A stretch of DNA of 64,000 bases, taken from contig BTRK01000001.1 in assembly GCA_036245805.1 (NCBI GenBank), forward strand, positions 14,694,001-14,758,000, given 5' to 3'. Under the pieces are notes generated by a model. It saw only the letters and a program-made list of their open reading frames with translations, was not told the origin of the DNA and did not search any database. Source of the DNA: Pristionchus mayeri. Taxonomy: Eukaryota; Nematoda; Chromadorea; Rhabditida; Neodiplogasteridae. Each line of letters opens with the position of its first letter. Position 1 is the stretch's first letter. The position numbers were made by a program, and so were the translations under genes. Shown here in pieces: positions 44,743 through 56,085 of the stretch.

Positions 44743-46955
44743 CACGCTCTTTTGAAAGAGATGTCCATAAAATATCTTATAAATTACCGAATGGAAAGTG
44801 TTGGAAACGGTATCAAACTCGGTGAAATAAGACTTGTCGAAAAAGAAGATCTGAAAACGTAATTGTGTTTATCATTTTTGAGCCTGTCATAATTCAATTA
44901 TGATCATAATCTCAGATTAATAATTAATCGATAAAGGCGTAAGATTTTGAATCACAATCGGCATTAGTGATGGGCAATCACTGATGGCAAACGGATGGCT
45001 TTTCTCGTTCCACATGCTCTCTCACGGTGTGTGACCGGTGACAGAATTCATGAGACGAGCACCTGCCATCTTGACAACAATATTCGGCATACCTTGTTTC
45101 TGATAACAACGCTAGAGTTGACGTACGAACATCGATCAAGGCTCTTGCATCCTGCATATTTTCATTTGAAATTCATAGTTTAAGAAATACTGACATTGTT
45201 GTTCCCATAACAGTAGGGTTGGTAATTCGACACAAGGTAGCGACACCGCTTCACCTCCCCTCGCCCAATTTCGCAATCAAAAATATATTTCTCAAGCATA
45301 CCACTTTGAATCAACACTCGTCTACTCTCTTAATCACTCAGCTAGTAATACTCATCTGTCAGCCATGGGGTCGTAGATCTCCATTGTGACCTGTGGAGTA
45401 TCCAAAAAGGAAGTGAAGCCAGTTCCTGAAATAGATTTTGTTTTTAATATTATTTATATTTTTTAAAGAATACTTTATTATTTTACCGAATCCAAATCGA
45501 TTATGTCTCGATGTGAGGCAACGCGAGTTACTATACAAAAGTGATTGTGTAATGAATTAGATATAGATATAAGCAGACTCTCCCTCACTCTGTTTGACGA
45601 TTATTTGTCACTTACGTAAATCAGCTATGTACACTCTAGACCGATCGACCGGTTAGTTAATATTGGAAAAGGAAAGACTATGACCCGCATTCAAAACACT
45701 AATTTTAAGCCTACCATACCTTTGCTTCGTTTGCAAGAGCGACGCATTCGGCATCATTCGCGACCCAGTCAGAATTCTCGATCGTCTCTTCGATAAATCT
45801 TTCGGAAACACGAGTGCACCGAATACATTTCAGTAGTCTGAAATACATTTTATAATTGCAATTTAGGATGCGATTTAAGCTTCGACCTTACCTAGCAGCA
45901 TATTGCCCCCTTTCATTATTTGCTCCAATCCAACGCGAAACTGCTTCGAAGACCTGACAAATATATAAGCGCGTTGATCGGTATAGCCTTCGAATATATA
46001 AAATTGAAAAGTACGATTCCCTAACATGGCTTTCATCCGTGATGTTCAGCGTATTTCGTTGCAGTAAAGCCTCCAGATCATCCACATCCATTTCGGCTGT
46101 ATCCAATTTGTGAGAACGGCACGAAATCTTTCTGAAACTATGCCACTACTTTAACCATCTCGTTAAAAAAAACCCCGTCGTCCTCGACATATAACTCCGT
46201 GCTTTGAACAAATCCGCTGTATAGTATCTCGCATTCTTCCCGTAACTGGTTTACATAATTAAATTAAACAAATACTCGCTTCAATGAATCGGAAGAACCT
46301 CGAAGTGATTTTGTACGAGATTTGCAGAGATGCAGAAATTCAAGGAAATTTCCGAAGTGAATGCGCTCTCCCACGAACCGAACACATTCTTCGACCACCG
46401 CCTCCTGATTATTGGTTTTGTTTCTGAACTTATTTATACAAGGCTCTTTTAGTGATATAAAAGTGATTTACTGATGCAAAACTATGAATACTTACAATCT
46501 GTAGAAACGCAGCTGCCATCAGCAGATTCTGAGCGTTCGTCTCTGAGATTTTGAGGCGACCAGTGTAGGCGTAGTTCAATAGGCACTCAATGGCGTCCAC
46601 ATCGAAAGCTAAAACATAACTTTTTTTGAAACGACAAAATTTACTAAAATCTCAGTCAGGAATCTTCAACGCCGCTTGTCAGATCAATGTTATCATCCAA
46701 ACATTCACTAAAACAATTTCTGACGAACCGCATAATTTTGAGGAGAATGTGACCTCGTCCAGCGAAGTCTCCTTCATGTTCGACTTGAACAGTGCGTTGA
46801 AGTAGGGAATGCGCGCACTTAGAATATCCTGAATTAAACAAGCATTCTGATCGTGGGCATACATCTCAATTGAAGGCCAAAATTGCCTTCGCGCTAGGGA
46901 TCATTGGTGGTAGAGTTTCAAATGGGGGTTACGATCCCTTCATTTCCAAAACTGC
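44105..46955 (+). repeat. Palindrome 2, left arm
   Basis: Inverted counterpart of 47447-55386. Paired positions sum to 94402 near the centre, 94404 outside a 2-bp indel, and 99491 outside the Mutator-like insertion and an extra block of about 190 bp. The arm carries the BTB, BACK and first kelch exons of the left gene and no MULE. Confidence 0.93.
44962..45070. repeat. Hairpin element of the CTCTCTCG family (H5)
   Basis: GATGGCAAACGGATGGCTTT, CACATGCTCTCTCACGG and GTGTGACCGGTGACAGA form an imperfect hairpin with the downstream GAGACGAGCACCTGCCATC. Mirrored at 54421-54529. Confidence 0.55.
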
Positions 46956-47062
46956 TGATGGATTCTACTCCGTCTGCTTGTATATCCAAAACTTGCGGTT
47001 AGTTTCATATTTTTCAACAAGTGAAAAATAGAAAAATAATAATTTTTAAAAAAACCTTTCAG

Positions 47063-47301
47063 GAATCGAGATTCCACTCGATTGCGCCGAATTACCTCGA
47101 GAAGTTGAAATCAAGCATTCCATACCTGAAGTTCGATCCCGATATCAAGTTACAAGTACAACAAGTTTTCATGTTTCAGGCAATAAAACAATTTGCATTG
47201 AAGTTAGTTTCGGGGAACTCCGGCGACTTGATGTTGCTTACGGGTGATAGTCTGATTCGGATCCTGATGGGTGACAGAAGTTGCTACGCGTATAAGGCAA
47301 G
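47063..47301 (+). pseudogene. BACK-domain-like fragment in the palindrome 2 spacer
   Basis: From a CCTTTCAG acceptor the frame reads RFHSIAPNYLEKLKSSIPYL, VQQVFMFQAIKQFALKLVSG and DLMLLTGDSLIRILMGDRS, resembling the helical BACK region that follows BTB (F-x3-V, L-x2-L-x2-D). It ends AAG before GCAAGT, a classic GC donor. It is on the plus strand and is not part of either arm, so it is a third, separate relative or the piece left at the inversion centre. Confidence 0.45.
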
Positions 47302-48861
47302 TTAAAACTATTATATTTACGCATAATGTGTCAATTAGGAGAGATATACAATTGAAAGCTGTAGAGGTGAGACCAACAATTAGAGTACGAGAAAAGATAT
47401 CACGATCTCTCCATGTCGTCTACCTACTCGAAGATAACCAGTCCGTGCAGTTTTGGAAATGAAGGGATCGTAACCCCCATTTGAAACTCTACCACCAATG
47501 ATCCCTAGCGCGAAGGCAATTTTGGCCTTCAATTGAGATGTATGCCCACGATCAGAATGCTTGTTTAATTCAGGATATTCTAAGTGCGCGCATTCCCTAC
47601 TTCAACGCACTGTTCAAGTCGAACATGAAGGAGACTTCGCTGGACGAGGTCACATTCTCCTCAAAATTATGCGGTTCGTCAGAAATTGTTTTAGTGAATG
47701 TTTGGATGATAACATTGATCTGACAAGCGGCGTTGAAGATTCCTGACTGAGATTTTAGTAAATTTTGTCGTTTCAAAAAAAGTTATGTTTTAGCTTTCGA
47801 TGTGGACGCCATTGAGTGCCTATTGAACTACGCCTACACTGGTCGCCTCAAAATCTCAGAGACGAACGCTCAGAATCTGCTGATGGCAGCTGCGTTTCTA
47901 CAGATTGTAAGTATTCATCGTTTTGCATCAGTAAATCACTTTTATATCACTAAAAGAGCCTTGTATAAATAAGTTCAGAAACAAAACCAATAATCAGGAG
48001 GCGGTGGTCGAAGAATGTGTTCGGTTCGTGGGAGAGCGCATTCACTTCGGAAATTTCCTTGAATTTCTGCATCTCTGCAAATCTCGTACAAAATCACTTC
48101 GAGGTTCTTCCGATTCATTGAAGCGAGTATTTGTTTAATTTAATTATGTAAACCAGTTACGGGAAGAATGCGAGATACTATACAGCGGATTTGTTCAAAG
48201 CACGGAGTTATATGTCGAGGACGACGGGGTTTTTTTTAACGAGATGGTTAAAGTAGTGGCATAGTTTCAGAAAGATTTCGTGCCGTTCTCACAAATTGGA
48301 GACTTAGCCGAAATGGATGTGGATGATCTGGAGGCTTTACTGCAACGAAATACGCTGAACATCACGGATGAAAGCCATGTTAGGGAATCGTACTTTTCAA
48401 TTTTATATATTCGAAGGCTATACCGATCAACGCGCTTATATATTTGTCAGGTCTTCGAAGCAGTTTCGCGTTGGATTGGAGCAAATAATGAAAGGGGGCA
48501 ATATGCTGCTAGGTAAGGTCGAAGCTTAAATCGCATCCTAAATTGCAATTATAAAATGTATTTCAGACTACTGAAATGTATTCGGTGCACTCGTGTTTCC
48601 GAAAGATTTATCGAAGAGACGATCGAGAATTCTGACTGGGTCGCGAATGATGCCGAATGCGTCGCTCTTGCAAACGAAGCAAAGGTATGGTAGGCTTAAA
48701 GGGGGGGTGACAAAACGGCAACGACATAACGGCAAGCGACAAAACGGCAACGGATCATAACTCAATGGGGAGTTGTCCTAGAACATCGGGAGTGGTCTGT
48801 ATCTTATCAGTGTATTTTCCCCGTTATTATCAATAACATGATCTTTGATCTTTTGGGAGTC

Positions 48862-50013
48862 GACGACAAAACGGCAACGAGCCACAACATCACTCAGAAT
48901 CATCCCACAGCTCTCGGATCGGTATCAATCGATTGCTAATGATCTGATCTATCCATTCTACATCTGATCTTTGATCTTTGGTCAACTGACGACAAAACGG
49001 CAACGAGCCATAACATCACTCAAAATCATCCCACAGCTCTCGGATCGGCACCAATCGATAGCTAATGATCTGATCTATCCATTCTACATCTGATCTTTGA
49101 TCTTTGGTCAACTGACGACAAAACGGCAACGAGCCATAACATCACTCAAAATCATCCCACAGCTCTCGGATCGGTATCAATCGATTGCTAATGATCTGAT
49201 CTACCCATTCTACATCTGATCTTTGATCTTTGGTCAACTGACGACAAAACGGCAACGAACCATAACATCACTCAAAATCATCCCACAGCTCTCGGATCGG
49301 CACCAATCGATAGCTAATGATCTGATCTATCCATTCTATATCTGATCTTTGATCTTTGGTCAACTGACGACAAAACGGCAACGAGCCATAACATCACTCA
49401 GAATCATCCCACAGCTCTCGGATCGGCACCAATCGATAGCTAATGATCTGATCTATCCATTCGACATCTGATCTTTGATCTTTGGTCAACTGACGACAAA
49501 ACGGCAACGAGCCATAACATCACTCAGAATCATCCCACAGCTCTCGGATCGGCACCAATCGATAGCTAATGATCTGATCTATCCATTCGACATCTGATCT
49601 TTGATCTTTGGTCAACTGACGACAAAACGGCAACGAACCATAACATCACTCAAAATCATCCCACAGCTCTCGGATCGGCACCAATCGATAGCTAATGATC
49701 TGATCTATCCATTCTACATCTGATCTTTGATCTTTGGTCAACTGACGACAAAACGGCAACGAGCCATAACATCACTCAGAATCATCCCACAGCTCTCGGA
49801 TCGGCACCAATCGATAGCTAATGATCTGATCTATCCATTCGACATCTGATCTTTGATCTTTGGTCAACTGACGACAAAACGGCAACGAGCCATAACATCA
49901 CTCAGAATCATCCCACAGCTCTCGGATCGGCACCAATCGATAGCTAATGATCTGATCTATCCATTCGACATCTGATCTTTGATCTTTGGTCAACTGACGA
50001 CAAAACGGCAACG
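48862..50013 (+). repeat. 126-bp tandem array, left end of the MULE
   Basis: Nine full units starting at 48862, 48988, 49114, 49240, 49366, 49492, 49618, 49744 and 49870, plus a partial one. Each starts GACGACAAAACGGCAACGAG and contains CTCGGATCGG and CTTTGATCTTTGGTCAACTG. Units differ at a few positions (GGTATCAATCGATTG versus GGCACCAATCGATAG). Confidence 0.95.
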
Positions 50014-50312
50014 AGACATAATTGAGTTAATGTAATGAAAACAAGATTCCTCTCATTTATTACCAATGTCGAGCAAAATGAACAATATATTTGGTGATAT
50101 ATAAAGAAACATTTTCTTGCAGTTTTTTTAATTTGAGCACGTTTGTTGAGGTTACGGTGTAGCCAAGTGCATATCGATCGACTCGATCGATTCCAAAACA
50201 CGTGTTAACTTGTTTCACATTGAACATATGTCGAATTTAGTTGTATTTGTGTTTGCTATTTTGATTTTTTTAATACTTTTAATTATTCATATTTAATTTA
50301 AAGGTAATCACG

Positions 50313-52103
50313 ATGGCTACTGCTTCTGTTAGCAACAAGGGCAAATTGATCGTTTATGACGATGGAGGATTCGAATATCGAAAATATCATGTCGATAAAA
50401 GCGGGCAGCAGCTGTACCGGTAATTATTTACCTTCTATTTTTGTCCGTGTCTTAAGAATGGTTCAGAGTATTCTTTTAACGAAAGATTTAAGATGCTTGA
50501 CGTACAAATGCGCCGGCAAGGCAAAGATGATCAACGGGAAATTGACAATCTACAATGACCATAAGCCGGTTCATCTTCCGCCAGATCACGGAGACGAGGT
50601 AATATTTATTTTAATTTACATATTTCCTTGCGGAAATACTCGTTTTTAGATTCGCAATGTACGCAAGAAGGCACAAGATGACAGAAAAATCGGAATATCT
50701 ACTGCCGATGTGATCAAAAGCAATGTCATCAATGCGCCGCCGCACCTGAAGCCCCATTTAAATGCACCGGCAATTATCAGATCGGTACAGAGAAGTGTGG
50801 AAGTCCGGGGGATCAAAGTCTGGCCTGCTACATTAGACGCATCCAAATTCGGTAGGTTGATCATCTCATAAGCCTTACCTTTTTTAATAACTCGAGCAAG
50901 GAAATTCAATTGCTGTGATTCATTAAACTCTTACAGATATTACATTCCTTCGAGAAGATAATTGTCATCTATTTCGCAAAGGGGATGCGGGAGCGCACAA
51001 AATTCTACTCAGTGATGCAGGTAGTTTTTTGCTTCCCCATAATATATTCTTTGAAAATAATATTATTATGAAATTTATTTAATCTTTTGATAGGCCTGAG
51101 ACTGCTTCGCACAGTGCCCGATTGGAGCGCTGACGGCACCTTCTTCGCAGCTCCACACGATTTTGCACAGATCCTCATTGTGGGAGTACAGGTTGCATTT
51201 TGAAATTATTTTCCTAGATATTTATTTTGAACTAATTAGGAAGATCACCTTCTCACTCCTTGCCTGTATGCCTTTCTTTCCTCGAAGACAACAGCGACAT
51301 ATGAGAATGTATTTGCATGGTTGAATGCACAAGGCGTTCCCTCGCCGTTGACTCTTTCTTGTGGTTAGTATATGCTTATTTGGCAGCTAATTTGAGTGCT
51401 TGCTTTAAATTTTGAGAATGCATTGTCGAGTGGATTCCTTAACGTTTTCCCCACCACTGCAATTTCTCGTTGTGCATTTCATCTCTACCAGGCAGTTTTC
51501 CGCAAAATTCAAGTTAGAACTATTAGTTGAACATGAATGTTATCGAATTTATTTCAGTCTTTGAAACTGACCGATTTCTATAGTGCGCCCAGGACAAAGC
51601 GATACTTCAAAGGCCTCATGGCGTTGAGCCTTGTCCATGCGAACGATATTCTTTCGTACTTCGAAGAATTGAAAAATGAAGCGCTAGATTATTTTTATCC
51701 TATAATTTCGGCTGCTAGATATGTCAAGGTCGAGGGTAAGTAGGGAACGTATTGTGGGGTTTTTTTTTGAATTTTTGCAGATCTGTACGAATATTTCGAA
51801 AGAACCTATGTTGGGGTGAAGGCTCGTCGTGGATTTTTTAACATTTTTTTCTTGTAGTCTGCCCCAGCGGATTCAGCTGCTCAAAAAGTGGCGGCAATTC
51901 TACTCGAACATGATAAAGTATACACTGCCAAGCATGAAACGGCCAGGCTGCAGCAGCTCACAATTGCTCAGGCATACCCGCAAAGTGACCAGGTGACTAG
52001 ACGCCATACGCGTAGATACAACGCTGTCTCAAATGGCCGCATGGGTCAATCCATCGTAGACCATATTATTGCATTGTCAACCCATATTTGCACTCCATTC
52101 TGA
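50313..52103 (+). CDS. MULE transposase with N-terminal FLYWCH zinc finger
   Basis: Exons 50313-50419, 50493-50598, 50650-50851, 50937-51020, 51094-51191, 51240-51363, 51397-51512, 51558-51735, 51781-about 51832 and 51858-52103. The first eight borders are in phase; the join between the last two is unclear. FLYWCH finger: GGFEYRKYHVDKSGQQLYRC, LTYKCAGKAKM, then HKPVHLPP (Cys2His2). The MULE catalytic core follows: DWSADGTFFAAPHDFAQILI (first Asp in DGT), CLYAFLSSKTTATYENVFAW, then LNFENALSSGFLNVFP and RCAFHLYQAVFRKIQ, which match the DFE-x-A and C-x-FH-x2-QA-x2-RK signatures. The expected DFE Asp reads Asn (AAT), which would disable the enzyme if the alignment is right. The C-terminal region includes YFERTYVGVKARR. 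Confidence 0.85.
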
Positions 52104-52746
52104 AGTCATTTCCACATTATTCATAATTTTGAAGTTGCGCATATACTAGAGTAAATAGGAAGATATTTTGTGAAATTATGTTCGAAATTTATATTGTTTT
52201 GATGTTGAATCAGAAGAACTAATGCATCATTTTCATCCCATTTACTCTTTGATAATCCGAGAAGTGTTATACAAATAAATTAAGACCAGGAAATGTGTAA
52301 TTGTTTTAAGCAAAATATTCTACGAACATATACACAGCGTTCTGACCCCCATTGTTCTCTCCAGATAAGGGTAGACAAAGGGATTAATATTTTGAATTTT
52401 CCCACGAAAACCCGAACTGCAAATAGGCTGTTTGAAAGATCTTGAATATTTGGGAATCCTCTGAAACATAAAACAATGCCCCCAATTTGATCACTCTGAA
52501 CACTTTTGCGTCTCATAGTTGGAGTGAAACACAAATCAGCCTAGTCTGTTCCGTTCACTGAGAGGGCGATTCACGGAGGGAGATTTTATGTTTCAGAAGG
52601 ATTTCAAGTATACTCATTGCAGTTCGACTCAGCTCCCTTTTCTGTCGAGTCAGAATGCTGTGTATAGAGATCAAAAAACAACTCGAAAAGGGGGAAGAGT
52701 AAAAAGCACGCTCATGTGCAAGCTTGCATATTACTCGAAATTATTG

Positions 52747-53390
52747 CCGTTTTGTCGTCAGTTGACCAAAGATCAAAGATCAGATGTAGAATGGATAGAT
52801 CAGATCATTAGAAATCGATTGGTACCGATCCGATAGCTGTGGGATGATTTTGAGTGATGTTATGGCTCGTTGCCGTTTTGTCGTCAGTTGACCAAAGATC
52901 AAAGATAAGATGTAGAATGGATAGATCAGATCATTAGCAATCGATTGGTACCGATCCGAGAGCTGTGGGATGATTTTGAGTGATGTTATGGCTCGTTGCC
53001 GTTTTGTCGTCAGTTGACCAAAGATCAAAGATAAGATGTAGAATGGGTAGATCAGATCATTAGCAATCGATTGATACCGATCCGAGAGCTGTGGGATGAT
53101 TTTGAGTGATGTTATGGCTCGTTGCCGTTTTGTCGTCAGTTGACCAAAGATCAAAGATCAGATGTAGAATGGATAGATCAGATCATTAGCTATCGATTGG
53201 TACCGATCCGAGAGCTGTGGGATGATTTTGAGTGATGTTATGGCTCGTTGCCGTTTTGTCGTCAGTTGACCAAAGATCAAAGATCAGATGTAGAATGGAT
53301 AGATCAGATCATTAGCTATCGATTGGTGCCGATCCGAGAGCTGTGGGATGATTCTGAGTGGTGTTATGGCTCGTTGCCGTTTTGTCATCG
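52747..53390 (-). repeat. 126-bp tandem array, right end of the MULE
   Basis: Five units (starts 52747, 52873, 52999, 53125, 53251) that are the reverse complement of the left array. Base differences between units are shared in part with the left array. Confidence 0.95.
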
Positions 53391-55386
53391 ACTCCCAAAA
53401 GATCAAAGATCATGTTATTGATAATAACGGGGAAAATACACTGATAAGATACAGACCACTCCCGATGTTCTAGGACAACTCCCCATTGAGTTATGATCCG
53501 TTGCCGTTTTGTCGCTTGCCGTTATGTCGTTGCCGTTTTGTCGTAAATAAGCCGTGTTGCCGTTTTGTCGTTGCCGTTTTCTCACCCCCCCGGCTTAAAA
53601 TTAGTGTTTTGAATGCGGGTCATAGTCTTTCCTTTTCCAATATTAACTAACCGGTCGATCGGTCTAGAGTGTACATAGCTGATTTACGTAAGTGACAAAT
53701 AATCGTCAAACAGAGTGAGGGAGAGTCTGACACGAGAAGGATTACTCACTGTTCTTATTCTCTACGATTATATTTCATGATAATTCATAAATTTCGTGTG
53801 TTTAGGAATGCATTCGCAAAAATGAACGCAGCAAGACGAAATCGTTCAACACCAGCGATCGTTCCTGTGACTCCGCCCATCGCCTCATACTCGCAATGGG
53901 TATAGTCCATCGTAATGCTTATATCTATATCTAATTCATTACACAATCACTTTTGTATAGCAACTCGCGTTGCCTCACATCGAGACATAATCGATTTGGA
54001 TTCGGTAAAATAATAAAGTATTCTTTAAAAAATATAAATAATATTAAAAACAAAATCTATTTCAGGAACTGGCTTCACTTCCTTTTTGGATACTCCACAG
54101 GTCACAATGGAGATCTACGACCCCATGGCTGACAGATGAGTATTACTAGCTGAGTGATTAAGAGAGTAGACGAGTGTTGATTCAAAGTGGTATGCTTGAG
54201 AAATATATTTTTGATTGCGAAATTGGGCGAGGGGAGGTGAAGCGGTGTCGCTACCTTGTGTCGAATTACCAACCCTACTGTTATGGGAACAACAATGTCA
54301 GTATTTCTTAAACTATGAATTTCAAATGAAAATATGCAGGATGCAAGAGCCTTGATCGATGTTCGTACGTCAACTCTAGCGTTGTTATCAGAAACAAGGT
54401 ATGCCGAATATTGTTGTCAAGATGGCAGGTGCTCGTCTCATGAATTCTGTCACCGGTCACACACCGTGAGAGAGCATGTGGAACGAGAAAAGCCATCCGT
54501 TTGCCATCAGTGATTGCCCATCACTAATGCCGATTGTGATTCAAAATCTTACGCCTTTATCGATTAATTATTAATCTGAGATTATGATCATAATTGAATT
54601 ATGACAGGCTCAAAAATGATAAACACAATTACGTTTTCAGATCTTCTTTTTCGACAAGTCTTATTTCACCGAGTTTGATACCGTTTCCAACACTTTCCAT
54701 TCGGTAATTTATAAGATATTTTATGGACATCTCTTTCAAAAGAGCGTGCTATATCACGCGTCTTCTGAGAGATTGCATGAACCGGAGAAACTAGCTGCAA
54801 AAGTTTGAGCAATATCGAAAAGAAAGTTATGGTAGAGTCCAGTGGAGACGGGAAAAACTTTTATACTAGCGATTTGTCCTGGAACCGGCTTTTAGGCATT
54901 TTCCGGACTTGGTTCCGGCTCTAACGTAACATGGTTCATTTTTGAGCTACAGCGGCCAGCTTGTGCTCAAAATGCGCGGAAAATTATTTTAAGAAACTTT
55001 CATGTTCACACCAAAGCGGGGTGAGTGCGAAATCACGTTGAAAATATCGAAAAACCGGGTCGAGATTCATAAAAAAATTCATATCTCGCTTGGAACCCCA
55101 CCTTTTAGTAGATTTTGATTGAAGTTTCAGAATCTACGTACCCATATTAGTCAAGGAAAAATGCGACTGAGAGTCCGTAGGGGTGAGAATATGTTACGCT
55201 AATGCAAAATGTGTGCTCAGTTCGCTAATTCGTGATTTTCGATTTGTTATGCTTAAGCCATAATCGCTCAGATATATATTTTATTTCATAATTTGATTGT
55301 AACTAACCTACATATGCTGTATTCCGTTGAAAAAATCAAAGATTTCCACATTTCTTGGAAATCATATTTTTCACCTCGATATTTCT

Positions 55387-55741
55387 AGCAAGATTTCATA
55401 TTTGATTGTGTCTGACATTCAAACTGTTTTCGGACTGCACAACTATTAACATTCGATTCAACAAATATCAAATCTGTTCAAAATATTATTAATACAGGAC
55501 AGCATAGTGAACCAAAAATGTGACGTGTACGGAGTACACAAATCGTCTCACATCTAGAGGATTTGGACGTACGCTTTAATGAGGATCTACGCGCTGAACC
55601 GAGATGACAGCTTTCGGAGGATTTGACGGGATTGTGGTGTTCCAATAGATAGTAAGACCGCGTGAAACAAACTGATCGTACCACATACATTTCCGCGAAA
55701 ATACATTTGTGTTTTTTCATTGCATTATAACAAAGTTGAAG
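55387..55741. other. Spacer between palindromes 2 and 3
   Basis: No conserved exon. Near 55556-55690, the words TAATGAGGATCTACGCGC and CCAATAGATAGTAAGACCGC resemble sequence in palindrome 3 (57105-57290), so it is probably repeat-derived. Confidence 0.4.
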
Positions 55742-56085
55742 TTTTGACGCTGCCATAACAATGACCTAGCTTTGCACAACCATAAGAGATTCTGAAAATT
55801 TCAGATTTATATCTCTATATTGAACCGCGTTACCAGTAGTTGGCAGGGAGCCAAGTAGGCTTGTAGAGAAGGGACTTCTGGAATTCAAATATCTTGAAGA
55901 TCTGTCAAAAACATTTGGTGAGAATCGAACCCGCAACCTCCCGATCGCATGGCGGCTGCTCTACCACTGAGCTATCAGCTCATGGTAGTACACCCTCCTA
56001 GCTCGCGCTATGATCTTTCGAGGGTGGGCTAGGTCATGGTTATGACAGCGCCAAAAGTTCAACTTTGCTGACACTCCCTCTTTAA
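55742..56085. mobile_element. TIR element with degenerate tRNA, copy 2
   Basis: Same order as 7034-7405: TTTTGACGCTGCCATAAC at the left (outermost bases lost), tRNA-like segment on the minus strand at about 55921-55983 (GATAGCTCAGTGGTAGAGCA; GGTTGCGGGTTCGATTCTC), and the right end GCTGACACTCCCTCTTTAA. The T-stem does not pair. Its mirror in palindrome 3 starts at the window's last 55 bases. Confidence 0.75.

Larger units (their letters stand above)
39899..46864 (-). pseudogene. BTB-BACK-kelch protein gene, left copy
   Basis: Kelch proteins of this layout are usually substrate adaptors of Cul3 ubiquitin ligases. Minus-strand exons: BTB 46864-46729 (MYAHDQNACLIQDILSARIP) and 46608-46496 (CLLNYAYTGRLKISETNAQN); BACK 46404-46276, 46131-46026, 45953-45892, 45837-45720 (FEAVSRWIGANNERGQYAAR); kelch 45425-45352, 42417-42359, 41979-41906, 41665-41591, 41059-40993, 40709-40626, 40331-40245, 40042-39899. 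Kelch units show the VGG/FGG and YDP...W signatures: IYVVGGTHANYQPN, LYVFGGHDTSNTWDDGEEYD, GGMIYVVGG, RYDPVSNTW, LLVFGGFKESSEG, MYDPETDTW. Lesions: a 2-bp deletion near 46108 shifts the BACK frame, a spacer exon present in the right copy (53806-53899) is missing, and TGA replaces the expected Trp codon after YDPMADR. The last exon was not found. Confidence 0.72.
48701..53591 (+). mobile_element. Mutator-like element (MULE) with inverted tandem-repeat ends
   Basis: The 4891-bp unit begins with seven G then TGACAAAACGGCAACGA and ends with the reverse complement. It is flanked by the 8-bp duplication GGCTTAAA (48693-48700 and 53592-53599). The left arm of palindrome 2 shows the undisturbed target (GTAGGCTTAAAATTAG in the same orientation). 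The long terminal regions contain 126-bp tandem arrays in opposite orientations, and the centre encodes a FLYWCH/MULE transposase. Confidence 0.93.
47538..54139 (+). pseudogene. BTB-BACK-kelch protein gene, right copy, split by a MULE
   Basis: Plus-strand exons 47538-47673 and 47794-47906 (BTB), 47998-48126, 48271-48378, 48451-48512, 48567-48684 (BACK: EMDVDDLEALLQRNTLNITD, VFEAVSRWIG, WVANDAECVALANEAK), then 53806-53899 and 54066-54139 (start of kelch 1: MEIYDPMADR). All join in phase, and the frame is intact where the left copy has a 2-bp deletion. The MULE is inserted in the intron 16 bp after the 48684 donor. The reading frame ends TGA where kelch repeats have Trp; kelch units 2 onward are absent because the palindrome ends before them. 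Confidence 0.7.
47447..55386 (-). repeat. Palindrome 2, right arm (carries the MULE)
   Basis: Inverted copy of 44105-46955, enlarged by the Mutator-like element at 48701-53591 and by the block 53730-53922, which is absent from the left arm. The outer edge falls inside the fold-back element copy. Confidence 0.93.

Noticed and set aside
48157..48270. Extra BACK exon (EECEILYSGFVQSTEL...)
   Set aside because: It would need a 24-base intron or reading through a TAG; skipping it joins the flanking exons in phase.
48862..50013. CRISPR-like array
   Set aside because: The repeats are 126 bp with no unique spacers, and they lie inside the inverted ends of a eukaryotic MULE.
50650..51020. Cellular chromatin gene captured by the MULE
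   Set aside because: Once spliced, these exons join a FLYWCH finger to MULE catalytic motifs, so they belong to the transposase itself.
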